Numbered from the stretch's first letter, positions 15,618 through 24,135 are shown. The stretch is 41,904 nucleotides of DNA from Candidatus Altimarinota bacterium (GCA_028704165.1 JAQVLK010000008.1:1-41904), one strand, 5' to 3'. Translations and numbers: made by a program. Notes: a model not told the origin generated them from the letters alone.

Positions 15618-17252
15618 ATGCTCTGTCACCACTGCCAACAAGATTTCGCACTAACAGAACTTGATCAAAAGTTTCTAACTAAGCTGCAAGTTCCGGAACC
15701 TACTATCTGTCCCGACTGCCGCCGCAAGCAGAGACTGGCTTTCTGGCCTTTTGGGATTTTGCAAAAAAGAAAATGTGACTTTTCCGGTGAGGATATCATT
15801 TCGACTTTCCCGGCAAATGCTCGTTTTCCGGTTTATCATCGTGATCACTGGTTTAGCGACCAGTGGCAAGCTCCCGAGCAAGAGATCGATTGGCAGAGAC
15901 CTTTCTTGGAACAACTTTACGAGCTGCAATGCCAGACTCCCCATTTTCATCGCTTGAGCAAAAATGCTGAGAATAGTGAGTACGCTGATGACGTTTGGGA
16001 TACCAAGAATGCTTACATGAGTCGTTCTATGGCAGATTGTGAAGATGTTTCTTACATTTATAGAACAATCGGTTCAAAAAATTGCCTGGATCAGACTTAC
16101 TGTTTTGATATGACGCAATCTTATGAGTGCACTTATTGTTTTCAAGGATACAATTTGAAGTTTTCTTTGAATTCTAGAAATTGCACCGATTCATATTTTC
16201 TTTACGACTGCCGAGGCTGCACGAATTGTTTTATGTGCTGGAATTTAAGAAATAAGCAATATCACATTAGAAATAAAGCTTATTCCAAAGAGGAATATGA
16301 AAAGATGATAAACACTTTTAAGCTCAATTCGAGAGCGTCTTTAGCTAAGTTTAAAGAAGAGTTTGAGCAACATTTAAGAGAAGATGCTTATCATCAGATA
16401 GGTTTCAATAACAAAATTGAAAATTCCAGCGGTAATTATTTGGATAGCTGCAAGAATTGCCAAAATTGTTATTTCTTAGAGAAAGCTGAAGATTGTCTAA
16501 ACGTAATGAGAGGACTAGAAGACAAGGATTGTTATGATACTAGCGGACTTCTGCGTGGTGAACTTTGTTACGGAATTTGCCAATGTACAGATCTACACAA
16601 GGTAAATTTTGCTTACTATTCGGTCGATTGCAGCGAGGGTTACTACATCGATCAATGTTTCAATTCAAAACATTTATTTGGCTGTGTCGGATTGAAGCGC
16701 AAAGAGTACTGCATTCTAAACAAGCAATATACCAACGCTGAGTATGAAGAGCTGGTATCGAAGTTGATCGAGCACATGAAGAAGAATGGCGAATGGGGTA
16801 AATTCTTTCCTTACAAATTCGCTTACAACGGATTTAATCTATCTTTGGCGGCCTTTTATTACACAGAAACTCCTGAATCGATCACGAAGCTGGGTGGTTT
16901 TTGGGAAGAGCCACCTACAAGTGAAGTCCAAGGACAAGCTGCCAAAACTTTGCCGGATCTAGCGGAGGATATCAGTGAAAAGTTCATCAATCAGGTTTAC
17001 AACTGTGCCAAGACCGGTAGACCTTATAAGTTCGTGAAGCACGAGCTTGAGTTTTACCGCAAACATAAGCTTCCCCTGCCAATTTACTATCCCGAAGAAC
17101 GTAACCGCGAACGTTTTGCGCATATGGTGCCTCTCAATCCCAGGCAGCTCAATTGTACTTGTTGCAAGCAGGAAACAACCACTTATTATCCGGAAGATTG
17201 GGGTTACAAGAACATCCTTTGTGAAAAGTGCTATCTAGAGAAGGTGTATTAG
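15618..17252 (+). CDS. Cysteine-rich zinc-ribbon repeat protein (CPR-type hypothetical)
   Basis: 544 residues from the ATG at 15618; the in-frame stretch upstream is repeat DNA (TTCAAAATTCATAATTCACC). The N-terminus has two CxxC pairs (CHHCQQDF, CPDCRRK). The middle has many Cys-containing repeats of the style NCxD/CxNC (DCRGCTNCFMCWNL, SCKNCQNCYFLEKAEDC) that could build a right-handed beta-helix. A unit of the type NKxYxxEEYEKM occurs twice (NKAYSKEEYEKM, NKQYTNAEYEEL). The C-terminus ends with two more CxxC pairs (CTCCKQ, CEKCY). No signal peptide. Such proteins recur in Patescibacteria, but their role is not known to me. Confidence 0.75.
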   Translation: MLCHHCQQDFALTELDQKFLTKLQVPEPTICPDCRRKQRLAFWPFGILQKRKCDFSGEDIISTFPANARFPVYHRDHWFSDQWQAPEQEIDWQRPFLEQLYELQCQTPHFHRLSKNAENSEYADDVWDTKNAYMSRSMADCEDVSYIYRTIGSKNCLDQTYCFDMTQSYECTYCFQGYNLKFSLNSRNCTDSYFLYDCRGCTNCFMCWNLRNKQYHIRNKAYSKEEYEKMINTFKLNSRASLAKFKEEFEQHLREDAYHQIGFNNKIENSSGNYLDSCKNCQNCYFLEKAEDCLNVMRGLEDKDCYDTSGLLRGELCYGICQCTDLHKVNFAYYSVDCSEGYYIDQCFNSKHLFGCVGLKRKEYCILNKQYTNAEYEELVSKLIEHMKKNGEWGKFFPYKFAYNGFNLSLAAFYYTETPESITKLGGFWEEPPTSEVQGQAAKTLPDLAEDISEKFINQVYNCAKTGRPYKFVKHELEFYRKHKLPLPIYYPEERNRERFAHMVPLNPRQLNCTCCKQETTTYYPEDWGYKNILCEKCYLEKVY

Positions 17253-17302
17253 TCTTGCCAAAAATAGAATATTATGCTAGTTTAAGCGCCATAATTTATT
17301 TT

Positions 17303-17560
17303 ATGAGCATTGAAAGAGAGCTAGAATCTCTAGAAAAAGCTCTAAACGGTACAATACCGCCAGAGCTTCGAGCAGAAGTAAAAGAAATTCTTAGCGGAAT
17401 TAATACAAATTGTACGCAAGAGAAATTGAGAAAGGTTGCAGAGGATTTATCGGCATACCTAAGAGAAAAAGGCATCAAAAACATCGATCTCCTCAATCTA
17501 AATCTTTGCGCTGGACGTTATCTGGATTCTATTTTTGAGGGTGCTGAAGCTCAAGATTAG
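17303..17560 (+). CDS. Small orphan helical protein
   Basis: 85 residues from the ATG at 17303; the in-frame GTG and TTG codons further upstream overlap the end of the previous gene and are less likely. Helical and acidic (SIERELESLEKALNG, EKLRKVAEDLSAYLREKGI). No known family. Its 3' end overlaps the convergent gene 17529-18563 by 32 nt, so the two transcripts are complementary there. Confidence 0.5.
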   Translation: MSIERELESLEKALNGTIPPELRAEVKEILSGINTNCTQEKLRKVAEDLSAYLREKGIKNIDLLNLNLCAGRYLDSIFEGAEAQD

Positions 17561-18563
17561 TTTTCTTAATCTCAGGGAAACCTTTTTGGATCAGGTTTTG
17601 CAGAATATCGTCAAATTTCGTCACAGCCTCCTTTTCACCAACTTTTTGCGAAACAAGTTGTCTTGAGATACCCCTCAAGAAATGGACAAAAGCATCATCT
17701 TGATATCCCTCTCTTTGTAAAATTTGCTCAAGGCTTTTTTGTCCTTTGATGTGTAAAGTTTTACCTGATTTTTCAGAAAGGCTTGTTACAAAATCACCAT
17801 AACGCTTTTGGCTATAAAATTTACTGTCATGATCTTCGATCAAAACTGCTTCTCCCTTCCCAAAAGCTATAATAAAGTTCTTTCCTTGATAGTTATGCTT
17901 CATGTATCTACCTTGTAAACTATCGCCAAAAATTTCAGTCAGATTTGCGACCTCAACTTTACGCAAACCGGGCCAGTCTTCCAAAGATTTACTTAGATTC
18001 ACTTGCTTATGTTTTTCTCTCTCCAAGTTTTCATCCTGAAGAGAGTCGGAGAAGATTCCGTACTTGAGATTTTCTGCCTTTTGTTCAACGTACAAATCAA
18101 GCACTAACAATAAACATTCCAAATCAGCTTTAGCTAACTTTGTCACATCTTCTTTCCATAACTTACGAAAAAGTTCTTGAAGAAAACTAGCCAGCGCGCT
18201 CTCCAGTACATAATCCCAATCTTCAGGCAAAAATTGTTCACGTATTTTCTGAGCTGTCTCGATATAGTTTCTGAGATTATCTAGATCTCGTGTATCAATT
18301 TTCAAGATACTCCTCAGATACTTTGCGAAAAACTCTTGTTCCTTTTGATTTAGGCGAATTTCCGAATCCTTTTGGGACAATAATTTACTTAAATATACAT
18401 AGCATTGTTCCACATTTTGCGGCTTTTCAATCGGATTTCCCTCCGTACCCAGCTCGTACTCAGCATTAATAATCTCATCCACCCTTTCGCTGGCAAAACG
18501 CTCTGGCCAAAGCTGTCTTTCCTCCAACGGGTCAAGTTTTCCAGTTTGTTCCAAATCTGCCAT
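17529..18563 (-). CDS. Orphan soluble protein
   Basis: 344 residues, family not recognised. The N-terminal ~200 residues are helical and charged (LYVEQKAENLKYGIF). A beta-rich part follows (NLTEIFGDSLQGRYMKHNYQ, KNFIIAFGKGEAVLIEDHDS). No signal peptide or membrane segment. A good -10 box (TATAAT, minus strand, 18585-18590) lies 22 nt before the ATG, but the -35 is poor. It overlaps the convergent small gene by 32 nt and is codirectional with ruvAB upstream. Confidence 0.65.
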   Translation of the reverse strand: MADLEQTGKLDPLEERQLWPERFASERVDEIINAEYELGTEGNPIEKPQNVEQCYVYLSKLLSQKDSEIRLNQKEQEFFAKYLRSILKIDTRDLDNLRNYIETAQKIREQFLPEDWDYVLESALASFLQELFRKLWKEDVTKLAKADLECLLLVLDLYVEQKAENLKYGIFSDSLQDENLEREKHKQVNLSKSLEDWPGLRKVEVANLTEIFGDSLQGRYMKHNYQGKNFIIAFGKGEAVLIEDHDSKFYSQKRYGDFVTSLSEKSGKTLHIKGQKSLEQILQREGYQDDAFVHFLRGISRQLVSQKVGEKEAVTKFDDILQNLIQKGFPEIKKTNLELQHPQK

Positions 18564-18636
18564 TTTGTGCTAATAAATCCCTCTATTATAACACAAAAGG
18601 GGCTCCAAAAGAAGACCTCTTAGCCTTTCCTTAATC

Positions 18637-19671
18637 TTACAGTAAACTCCCCTGTCTCTCCTCACTCCAAGGCACCCCCAAATGCTCATAAGCAGCACGG
18701 GTAGCGACGCGGCCGCGCGCGGTACGTGTCAAAAGTCCTTGCTGAATCAAAAAAGGTTCATAAACATCTTCGATAGTTTGCGTTTCCTCGGAGAGCGCGG
18801 CCGCTAGCGTACTTAGACCGACCGGTCCCCCCTCAAATTTCTCAATCAAAAGTTTTAGCAGTTCATAGTCTGTCTTGTCTAGACCTTTTTCATCAACGTG
18901 CATTTTACTCAAAGCCTCCTTGGCTACTTCCTCGGTAATCACACCATCAAAAGAAACTTCGGCGAAGTCACGTACGCGCTTGAGTAAACGATTGGCGATA
19001 CGAGGGGTAAAACGTGCCCGACTGGCGAGTTCTCGTAGCCCTCCTGCGTCAATCTGAACTTTCAAAATCTTGGCTGAACGTTCGATGATCGCAGCAATTT
19101 CATCTATAGTGTAAAAATCAAGACGAGTCACACTCCCAAAACGATCACGCAAAGGAGAAGAGACATTGCCTACCTTGGTAGTCGCTCCAATCAAAGTAAA
19201 GGGCGCGATTGAGAGACGCATGGAACGGGCAGAAGGTCCTTTACCGAGGATAATATCAAGTTTGAAGTCCTCCATCGCAGAGTAAAGCACTTCCTCGACG
19301 GTGCTTTTTAAACGATGAATTTCATCAATGAAGAGGACGTCGTTGGGCTTGAGATTGGTTAGTAAACTAGCCAAGTCACCGGCACGCTCGATCGCGGGCC
19401 CGGAGGTCGTACGAATACTAACTCCCATCTCGTTGGCAATAATGCAAGAAAGCGTGGTCTTGCCAAGTCCGGGAGGACCGTAGAGCAAAATATGTTCGAG
19501 TGGCTCTTTGCGCTTTCTAGCCGCTTCGATAAAGATCTTGAGGTTGTCCTTATTCTTGGTTTGTCCGATAAATTCCTCTATTTTACGCGGGCGCAAAGAA
19601 TTTTCATCGGAAGCTTCCGATTCATTTTTAAGTTTGGAGCTGATGAGACGATTTGAGTCTTTCTCTATCAT
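18637..19671 (-). CDS. ruvB: Holliday junction branch-migration ATPase RuvB
   Basis: 344 residues, the usual length. AAA+ core with Walker [10 protein letters not shown] at 65-73, Walker [11 protein letters not shown], sensor 1 TLIGATTK and the arginine-finger region PLRDRFG. The C-terminal winged helix (about 255-335) includes [16 protein letters not shown] and the segment [11 protein letters not shown] that contacts DNA. It forms hexamers that drive branch migration with RuvA. It follows ruvA by 73 nt, with a GCTAGTTAG-type repeat between them. Confidence 0.97.
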   Translation of the reverse strand: MIEKDSNRLISSKLKNESEASDENSLRPRKIEEFIGQTKNKDNLKIFIEAARKRKEPLEHILLYGPPGLGKTTLSCIIANEMGVSIRTTSGPAIERAGDLASLLTNLKPNDVLFIDEIHRLKSTVEEVLYSAMEDFKLDIILGKGPSARSMRLSIAPFTLIGATTKVGNVSSPLRDRFGSVTRLDFYTIDEIAAIIERSAKILKVQIDAGGLRELASRARFTPRIANRLLKRVRDFAEVSFDGVITEEVAKEALSKMHVDEKGLDKTDYELLKLLIEKFEGGPVGLSTLAAALSEETQTIEDVYEPFLIQQGLLTRTARGRVATRAAYEHLGVPWSEERQGSLL

Positions 19672-19730
19672 AGTTATATTTTTATCCTGCGTAGCATAGT
19701 GGAGTAGGATTCGATCATGGTTTTATAATC

Positions 19731-19750
19731 AGCTAACTAGCTAATTAGCT
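19731..19750. repeat. AGCTAACTAGCTAATTAGCT repeat at the ruvA stop
   Basis: Belongs to the same family as 2576-2599. The TAA stop (19745-19747) and the last serine codon of ruvA lie inside it. Confidence 0.7.
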
Positions 19751-20305
19751 TGTTAGAGCCATTCTTATGCGTTCTCCGACATCTTTTACATCCTCTGGCA
19801 CCTGTTCCAACATCTTCACGGCTTCATATTTGGCATAACCAAGAGACAACAAAGCTTCGAGTGCTTCGTCATTGATAACTTTGTTGGTCAAAGTTTTAGC
19901 GTCTCCGTTTAAACTAACTTTCGCTTTGAGCTCTACGATAATGCGCTCGGCCGTTTTCTTGCCGATACCCGGGAACTTCGCAAGACTTACGGCATCTTCC
20001 GAGAAAATCGCCTGCTTCACAACTTCGGCCGGTGAAGCCAGAATCCCCAGTGCTGTCTTGGGACCAACTCCAGAAACAGAGATAAGTTGTTTAAAAAAAG
20101 CTAGTTCTTCTTTTTCCAAGAAACCATAGAGAGAAATATCACTTTCAGAAACCTGAGTATGAATAAAAAGCCGAGCCTCTTCCCCATTGGCCAATTCCCC
20201 TGCCGTGGCAGCAGAAACTTTTACCAAGTAACCAACACCATTCACATTCAAAGTGATGGAATTTAATTCTCGTTCTAAGACTATGCCGTGTAGATAGGAG
20301 ATCAC
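19745..20305 (-). CDS. ruvA: Holliday junction-binding protein RuvA
   Basis: 186 residues, starting with GTG. Domain I OB-fold at 1-63 (starts MISYLHGIVLERE), helix-hairpin-helix motifs LISVSGVGPKTALGIL and LAKFPGIGKKTAERIIVELK in domain II, and the RuvB-contacting domain III (EALEALLSLGYAKYEAVKML). It binds four-way junctions as a tetramer and recruits RuvB, encoded next. The final residues and stop codon fall in a palindromic repeat, so the extreme C-terminus may have been reshaped by repeat insertion. Promoter at 20335-20362. Confidence 0.97.
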   Translation of the reverse strand: MISYLHGIVLERELNSITLNVNGVGYLVKVSAATAGELANGEEARLFIHTQVSESDISLYGFLEKEELAFFKQLISVSGVGPKTALGILASPAEVVKQAIFSEDAVSLAKFPGIGKKTAERIIVELKAKVSLNGDAKTLTNKVINDEALEALLSLGYAKYEAVKMLEQVPEDVKDVGERIRMALTS

Positions 20306-20310
20306 AAATG

Positions 20311-20328
20311 GCTAGTTAGCTAATTAGC
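20311..20328. repeat. GCTAGTTAGCTAATTAGC repeat in the ruvA leader
   Basis: Third copy of the GCTAGTTAG family. It lies between the predicted transcription start and the GTG of ruvA, filling most of the 5' leader. Confidence 0.65.
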
Positions 20329-20334
20329 TTTGAA

Positions 20335-20362
20335 AGCATAGCAAGATTGAGGGTTTTGTAAA
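20335..20362 (-). promoter_or_regulatory. Promoter of ruvAB
   Basis: Minus strand: TTTACA (20357-20362), 16-bp spacer, TATGCT (20335-20340). Predicted start near 20328. Confidence 0.55.
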
Positions 20363-20380
20363 AGGTGAGTGAGCGAAAAG

Positions 20381-20449
20381 AGTGGCTAGTGAATAGTGGT
20401 AAGTGTGTAGCACTAAGCGCTAGTCACTAATCACTTTCCACTTATCACC
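20381..20449. repeat. Long imperfect hairpin repeat (TAGTGACTAGTGA family)
   Basis: Left arm 20381-20410 (AGTGGCTAGTGAATAGTGG and on) and right arm 20420-20449 (CTAGTCACTAATCACTTTCC and on). Same family and similar arm length as 13571-13642. Confidence 0.65.
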
Positions 20450-20464
20450 ATTTTCCGCTATAAT
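20435..20464 (+). promoter_or_regulatory. Possible promoter of the small membrane protein
   Basis: TATAAT (20459-20464) with a weak TTTCCA (20435-20440) at 18 bp. The -35 lies inside the hairpin repeat. Start predicted near 20471, 23 nt before the ATG. Confidence 0.5.
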
Positions 20465-20493
20465 CCCTCCCGTAAGTTTTAAATTACTCTCTT

Positions 20494-20901
20494 ATGGACA
20501 TCTCACGTTTTTCCGAAAGTTCCTACTGGTTCGCCAAAAGTCCCGGCTCGGATTTTGCCTTGCTTTACCCTGTGCTTTTTTTCTCAACGATCTTATTGGT
20601 CTTGGGGATTGCTCTCTCAGTCACCCTGCAATTTTCACCTCTGCCCAAAGCTCTACGTCCATATTTAAAGAAAATGAGCTCCCGTCTCTACACTTTCGCT
20701 ATCATTGCCTACCTCCTCAGCTTCTTCCGTTACGAAGGCGCTATTTTGCTTTCCATGAGGTTATGGTGGCTAGTCTATGCTGTCTTTTTCTTAATTTTCC
20801 TTATTCAAAGTATCTTGAATTTAGCCGTGCATTATCCCTTAGACATCAAAAAAATGCATCAGCAACAAAAATCCAAACGTTACAAACCAGGTAAGAAATA
20901 A
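20494..20901 (+). CDS. Small integral membrane protein
   Basis: 135 residues with about three hydrophobic segments (roughly 21-46, 65-80 and 88-112) and a strongly basic C-terminus (KKMHQQQKSKRYKPGKK), which by the positive-inside rule should face the cytoplasm. No recognised family. It is monocistronic between ruvA and the convergent Nif3-like gene. Confidence 0.65.
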   Translation: MDISRFSESSYWFAKSPGSDFALLYPVLFFSTILLVLGIALSVTLQFSPLPKALRPYLKKMSSRLYTFAIIAYLLSFFRYEGAILLSMRLWWLVYAVFFLIFLIQSILNLAVHYPLDIKKMHQQQKSKRYKPGKK

Positions 20902-20971
20902 TTACTTAGAAAACTGTCAGTGAGAGTGCACTAAGAATAAAATCTTATTCATATTCATACTTATTCACTTA

Positions 20972-21018
20972 CTTACTGATCCGCCGAAGGCGGAACTTAA
21001 GCACTGTTTTTCAGTAAG
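20972..21018. repeat. Nested hairpin between convergent genes
   Basis: CTTACTGA (20972-20979) pairs with TCAGTAAG (21011-21018), and inside it TCCGCC-GAA-GGCGGA (20980-20994) forms a second stem. The right arm contains the last codons of the Nif3-like gene. It might slow transcription from both sides, but no classic terminator is present. Confidence 0.45.
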
Positions 21019-21769
21019 GATTCTCTTCCGCAAAGAACTCTACTTGAAGTCCTTTGAACTTGCTCTTTAGTAATTTCCCGAGTTCCTGTACCCCCAAGGT
21101 CTCAGATTTATAGTGTCCCAGCCCGATGTAAGCAAGTCCCGTCTCGCGACAAAAAGCCGGAGTCGGTTCGTGAATTTCGCCGCGTATCAAAACATCAACT
21201 TCACGGGCAGCTTCATCGAGAGCAAACATACCACCACCGCTTACTACTGCAATTTTCTTAACTTTCTTTTTATTGCCGGAAATTAACTCCGCTTTAGTTC
21301 CAAAAAGTTTTTCTAACTTTTTCTGCAAGTCACTAAGTGAAATTTCCTTTAGCTCTCCCTGAAAACCGATCTTTTGTCCATGATATTCACCAAAGGGTTT
21401 GATCTTAGTTAAGCCTAATTTCTTCACTGTTAAAATGTTATTTCCAACTACCGTATGCATATCGAGTGGCAAGTGATAGGCCACTAGATTAATTTTATTC
21501 TCAAGCAAGAAGCCTAAGCGCTCGGCCAAGTTGCCGGTCACCGTCAGATGTTCGTCATTCCAAAGTAGTCCATGATGCACCAGCACCAGCTCGGCAGCAA
21601 CTTTCTTAGCGTATTCGAAGACTTCCAAATTAGCACTAACAGCTGTCACGATCTTTGAAATCCGCTCATTGCCCTGCACTTGTAAGCCGTTCGGGCAGAC
21701 GTCCTGGACACTGTCTACCTCCAGATAATCATTCATAAAAGAAACTATCTCATCGCGTGAATAAGACAT
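21011..21769 (-). CDS. Nif3-like dinuclear metal centre protein
   Basis: 252 residues, the normal length for the single-domain NIF3/YbgI family. Metal ligands are visible: LVHHGLLW (paired histidines near 64-65) and the C-terminal GLGHYKSE with its His and Glu. NGLQVQG near 27-33 is also conserved. Family members form toroidal hexamers; their reaction is unsettled and a GTP cyclohydrolase activity has been proposed for some. The gene begins 3 nt after the toxin stop, so it is in one operon with the RelE-type module, an unusual partner for it. Confidence 0.9.
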   Translation of the reverse strand: MSYSRDEIVSFMNDYLEVDSVQDVCPNGLQVQGNERISKIVTAVSANLEVFEYAKKVAAELVLVHHGLLWNDEHLTVTGNLAERLGFLLENKINLVAYHLPLDMHTVVGNNILTVKKLGLTKIKPFGEYHGQKIGFQGELKEISLSDLQKKLEKLFGTKAELISGNKKKVKKIAVVSGGGMFALDEAAREVDVLIRGEIHEPTPAFCRETGLAYIGLGHYKSETLGVQELGKLLKSKFKGLQVEFFAEENPY

Positions 21770-21772
21770 AAT

Positions 21773-22051
21773 TTATAATTTAATTTTATTATTCTTTTTA
21801 TAGACCACAGATCTATGTTTGATCGCCAGAATTTTAACATTTTTTCCTTCTATTCTAAAAACAACCCTATAATCACCAACTCGTAACTTACGATAGCCTT
21901 TTAACGAACGCCTCAGTGGTTTTCCAAAAGTTTCCGGATTAGATTCCAGCTTATCCTCAATACTCTTACGAATTCTTGTCTTATTCGCAGAGCTCAGCTT
22001 GGGAATATCAATCTCAATTACATCTTGATGATATTGAATTATATAAGTCAT
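21773..22051 (-). CDS. RelE/ParE-superfamily toxin
   Basis: 92 residues from the ATG at 22051, which overlaps the antitoxin stop as ATGA, a coupling arrangement; the TTG at 22057 is a less likely start. YRKLRVGDYRVVFRIEGKNV and AIKHRSVVYKK match the RelE fold, with the basic residues used for mRNA cleavage on the ribosome. RelE toxins stop translation when the antitoxin is lost. The partner is encoded directly upstream. Confidence 0.88.
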   Translation of the reverse strand: MTYIIQYHQDVIEIDIPKLSSANKTRIRKSIEDKLESNPETFGKPLRRSLKGYRKLRVGDYRVVFRIEGKNVKILAIKHRSVVYKKNNKIKL

Positions 22052-22269
22052 GACCAAGCTTTAGCATGCGAAACAAACTTAGCTGCTTTGTTATCTCTTT
22101 GTAAAGCCACCAAATTCAAGACATCATCTTCTTCGATCTCCACTGCATTTTGAATAAGCTCGGAAGCCTTAGTTGCTAACGGCACATTGTCTCTTTCGGC
22201 AAGCAAGACCAGCACATTTTCCAAAATAGGAGTAAGCGTTACGTTTAATCTTTTCTTGGTAGTTGGCAT
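22048..22269 (-). CDS. Antitoxin of the RelE-type pair
   Basis: 73 residues. The N-terminal strand-helix-helix (KKRLNVTLTPILENVLVLL, then LATKASELIQNAVEI) fits a ribbon-helix-helix DNA-binding fold. The C-terminal part (VALQRDNKAAKFVSHAKAW) should wrap the toxin. It is first in the operon antitoxin-toxin-Nif3. Two tandem 10-bp repeats overlap its promoter and are likely its operator. Confidence 0.8.
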   Translation of the reverse strand: MPTTKKRLNVTLTPILENVLVLLAERDNVPLATKASELIQNAVEIEEDDVLNLVALQRDNKAAKFVSHAKAWS

Positions 22270-22295
22270 TTTAAAATTGATTACTAAGCGAACTC

Positions 22296-22325
22296 AGTGT
22301 ATCACAAGTGTATCACCTAGGTCAA
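22296..22325 (-). promoter_or_regulatory. Toxin-antitoxin promoter with tandem operator repeats
   Basis: Minus strand: TTGACC (22320-22325), 18-bp spacer, TACACT (22296-22301). The sequence GTGATACACT is repeated exactly at 22307-22316 and 22296-22305, 11 bp apart (one helical turn), covering the spacer and the -10. This layout suits cooperative binding by a ribbon-helix-helix antitoxin. Confidence 0.7.
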
Positions 22326-22330
22326 GCGCC

Positions 22331-22359
22331 TTGCCAGATGAAAGAAAGTTAACTATATT
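22331..22359 (+). promoter_or_regulatory. Promoter of the tRNA-Ala locus
   Basis: TTGCCA (22331-22336), 17-bp spacer, TATATT (22354-22359). The transcript would start near 22366 and read through the broken tRNA copy before reaching the intact tRNA. It is divergent from the toxin-antitoxin promoter. Confidence 0.6.
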
Positions 22360-22423
22360 AATGACCGCAATTTCGCTTTAGTTTAAGGGGGCTAGTCCCG
22401 TTGCTTGAGCGAAGCGATTATTT

Positions 22424-22488
22424 GGGGCTATAGCTCAGCTGGCTACCCGCCCGTACCGAACGGTACGTTCGGGCGGGGAGCGCTTGCA
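22424..22488 (+). pseudogene. Broken 5' copy of tRNA-Ala interrupted by a palindrome
   Basis: 22424-22445 and 22478-22488 together reproduce 33 consecutive bases of the intact tRNA at 22526-22558 without mismatch. They are split by a 32-bp palindrome exactly between the D-loop and the 3' side of the D-stem. The copy stops in the anticodon stem. It begins 102 bp upstream of the intact gene. Confidence 0.85.
22446..22477. repeat. 32-bp palindrome inside the tRNA copy
   Basis: CCCGCCCG-T-ACCG-AA-CGGT-A-CG-TT-CGGGCGGG style hairpin: outer arms CCCGCCCG and CGGGCGGG, inner arms ACCG and CGGT. The sequence flanking it on both sides is uninterrupted tRNA. Confidence 0.85.
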
Positions 22489-22525
22489 AAAAAGAGCTAT
22501 TGTTCCAAACAGTAATCTACAATTC

Positions 22526-22602
<77 letters not shown>

Positions 22603-22735
22603 TTCGACTCGCATGAGCTACGCTCAGAGCTCGCTCATGGTCTACGACCACTTTTTGCGCATTGTTACTTACAATGACCAGACGAGTCGAGTGTCCTGAG
22701 CGAATGGAATGAGTCGAAGGGCAAACACGCTTAAG
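22603..22735. repeat. CPR-type TTCGACTC repeat after tRNA-Ala
   Basis: Inverted words such as TTCGACTCGCATGAGC and ACGAGTCGAGTGTCCTGAGC, with GAGTCGAAGGG at the end. Similar GAGTCGA words occur near 4640 and 316. No gene seen up to 22805. Confidence 0.55.
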
Positions 22736-22805
22736 TGGCTTTCTTAAAGATATCTAAGAATACGTACGATAATCTAAAGAAGACTTATAACTATCGCCAC
22801 AGTAG

Positions 22806-24110
22806 CTAAATTCCTTCCTCTAGAAGCTTTTTCCCTTTGTTGCTTAGAGCTGGTTTCTTAAGGAGTTCATCGAATTTATCTTTAGCTCTTTTGAAATTTT
22901 CTGTATTCATTTCAGCAAGGTATTCTGGTGTGCCTTTCTTCAACTCTCTTGCTTTAAACTCTTCCGGGTTGGGAAGTGTTTTTTGCACAAAGTCTGTATT
23001 TGTACGAAAAAATTCTTCAATCTCCTGCAAAACACGTATTTGTTCTGCTAAATGTTTTTTCATACTTTGTATATTCTCACTACTTTCTTCATCATTGTAT
23101 TCAAAAGGTCTCTTTTGCTGATAATGCGCCTTAGCCTTAAAAATCTCGCGAGTTACGTCGTCTTTTATCTCAGTAGCTGCTCCCTCAATTCTAACTAAAT
23201 TGTCTAAGAGTTCTTGTATTCTTTTGCCTTTGTGGTAGTCCGATTCTGGAGTAAATGTTTTTCTTAAACGATATCTGATTAATTCCTTGAGTATCTCGGC
23301 CGTGGTATCTTTCTTATTTGAGATTTTGAGATATTTTAGAATTTCATTCTTGATATTATAAAATGAACTAACTATCTGCCCGTAATCATCGTAAAATTCT
23401 CCAAAATCTGCTGTTCCTATAGCTAGATCCAAAAGTTTCTTTTCTCTCTCAGTGAAGGGAAGGTCTTGGTTTGTAACCTTGAGAGCTGAAAATTTTCTTT
23501 TGTCCATGCTATCAAGGTAAATACCAACCCCATTAAGCGAACCAAATATACCCAAATTATTGGCTACTGGTGCTACACGAATTTTACTGTTTCCACCGTT
23601 TGTCGCATGTCTGGCAGCACGAGTTATTAGATTCCAGCGATACTTAGCATCGTCAGATAATTCAGCTACTGCTGTTTGCATAGCTTCAGAATAATTTAGG
23701 GCTGGAAGCTCATTCTCCTTATCCAGCTGGTCAAGCATCAATTCTACAGAAAAGTTTGCCAAGTTTTTTAACTCTATCCGAAACGCACCTTTCGTTTCTG
23801 CTGAAACAAGAATCTCTATATCGCCATGCTTGCTATCAAGATGAATTCCGTTGATATCTCCAAAGGCAATTGTAAAATCAGACTGTCGAGAGCGAACAAA
23901 CGCTTCTACAGCTTGTGGAATCCATTTGTATTCTGCCATAGCTAGCTCTGCTTCAAAGAGTTTTCTCAGTTCAAACATCTTAAACTGGTTGATCTGTTCC
24001 TGATCTTTACCAATAAACGACTCTTCGGGAAATTTATTCAGCATGACCGTAAATTCATCAAGAGGTACTTTTTCCATATCTTCCGTATAAACTAAGCTAT
24101 TTGGATTCAT
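22806..24110 (-). CDS. Orphan helical protein
   Basis: 434 residues, family not recognised. Charged and soluble, without signal peptide or membrane segment. A central beta-containing part (DFTIAFGDINGIHLDSKHGD, IRVAPVANNLGIFGSLNGVG) is flanked by long helices. The C-terminus is lysine-rich (KFDELLKKPALSNKGKKLLE). It has a good promoter and is divergent from the orphan at 24280-24867. Confidence 0.65.
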   Translation of the reverse strand: MNPNSLVYTEDMEKVPLDEFTVMLNKFPEESFIGKDQEQINQFKMFELRKLFEAELAMAEYKWIPQAVEAFVRSRQSDFTIAFGDINGIHLDSKHGDIEILVSAETKGAFRIELKNLANFSVELMLDQLDKENELPALNYSEAMQTAVAELSDDAKYRWNLITRAARHATNGGNSKIRVAPVANNLGIFGSLNGVGIYLDSMDKRKFSALKVTNQDLPFTEREKKLLDLAIGTADFGEFYDDYGQIVSSFYNIKNEILKYLKISNKKDTTAEILKELIRYRLRKTFTPESDYHKGKRIQELLDNLVRIEGAATEIKDDVTREIFKAKAHYQQKRPFEYNDEESSENIQSMKKHLAEQIRVLQEIEEFFRTNTDFVQKTLPNPEEFKARELKKGTPEYLAEMNTENFKRAKDKFDELLKKPALSNKGKKLLEEGI

Positions 24111-24135
24111 TGTATTATTATCTAATAATCCGCTA

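Noticed and set aside
22418..22490. A second functional tRNA-Ala
   Set aside because: The copy lacks the 3' half, anticodon loop and T-arm and carries a 32-bp insertion, so it cannot fold as a tRNA.
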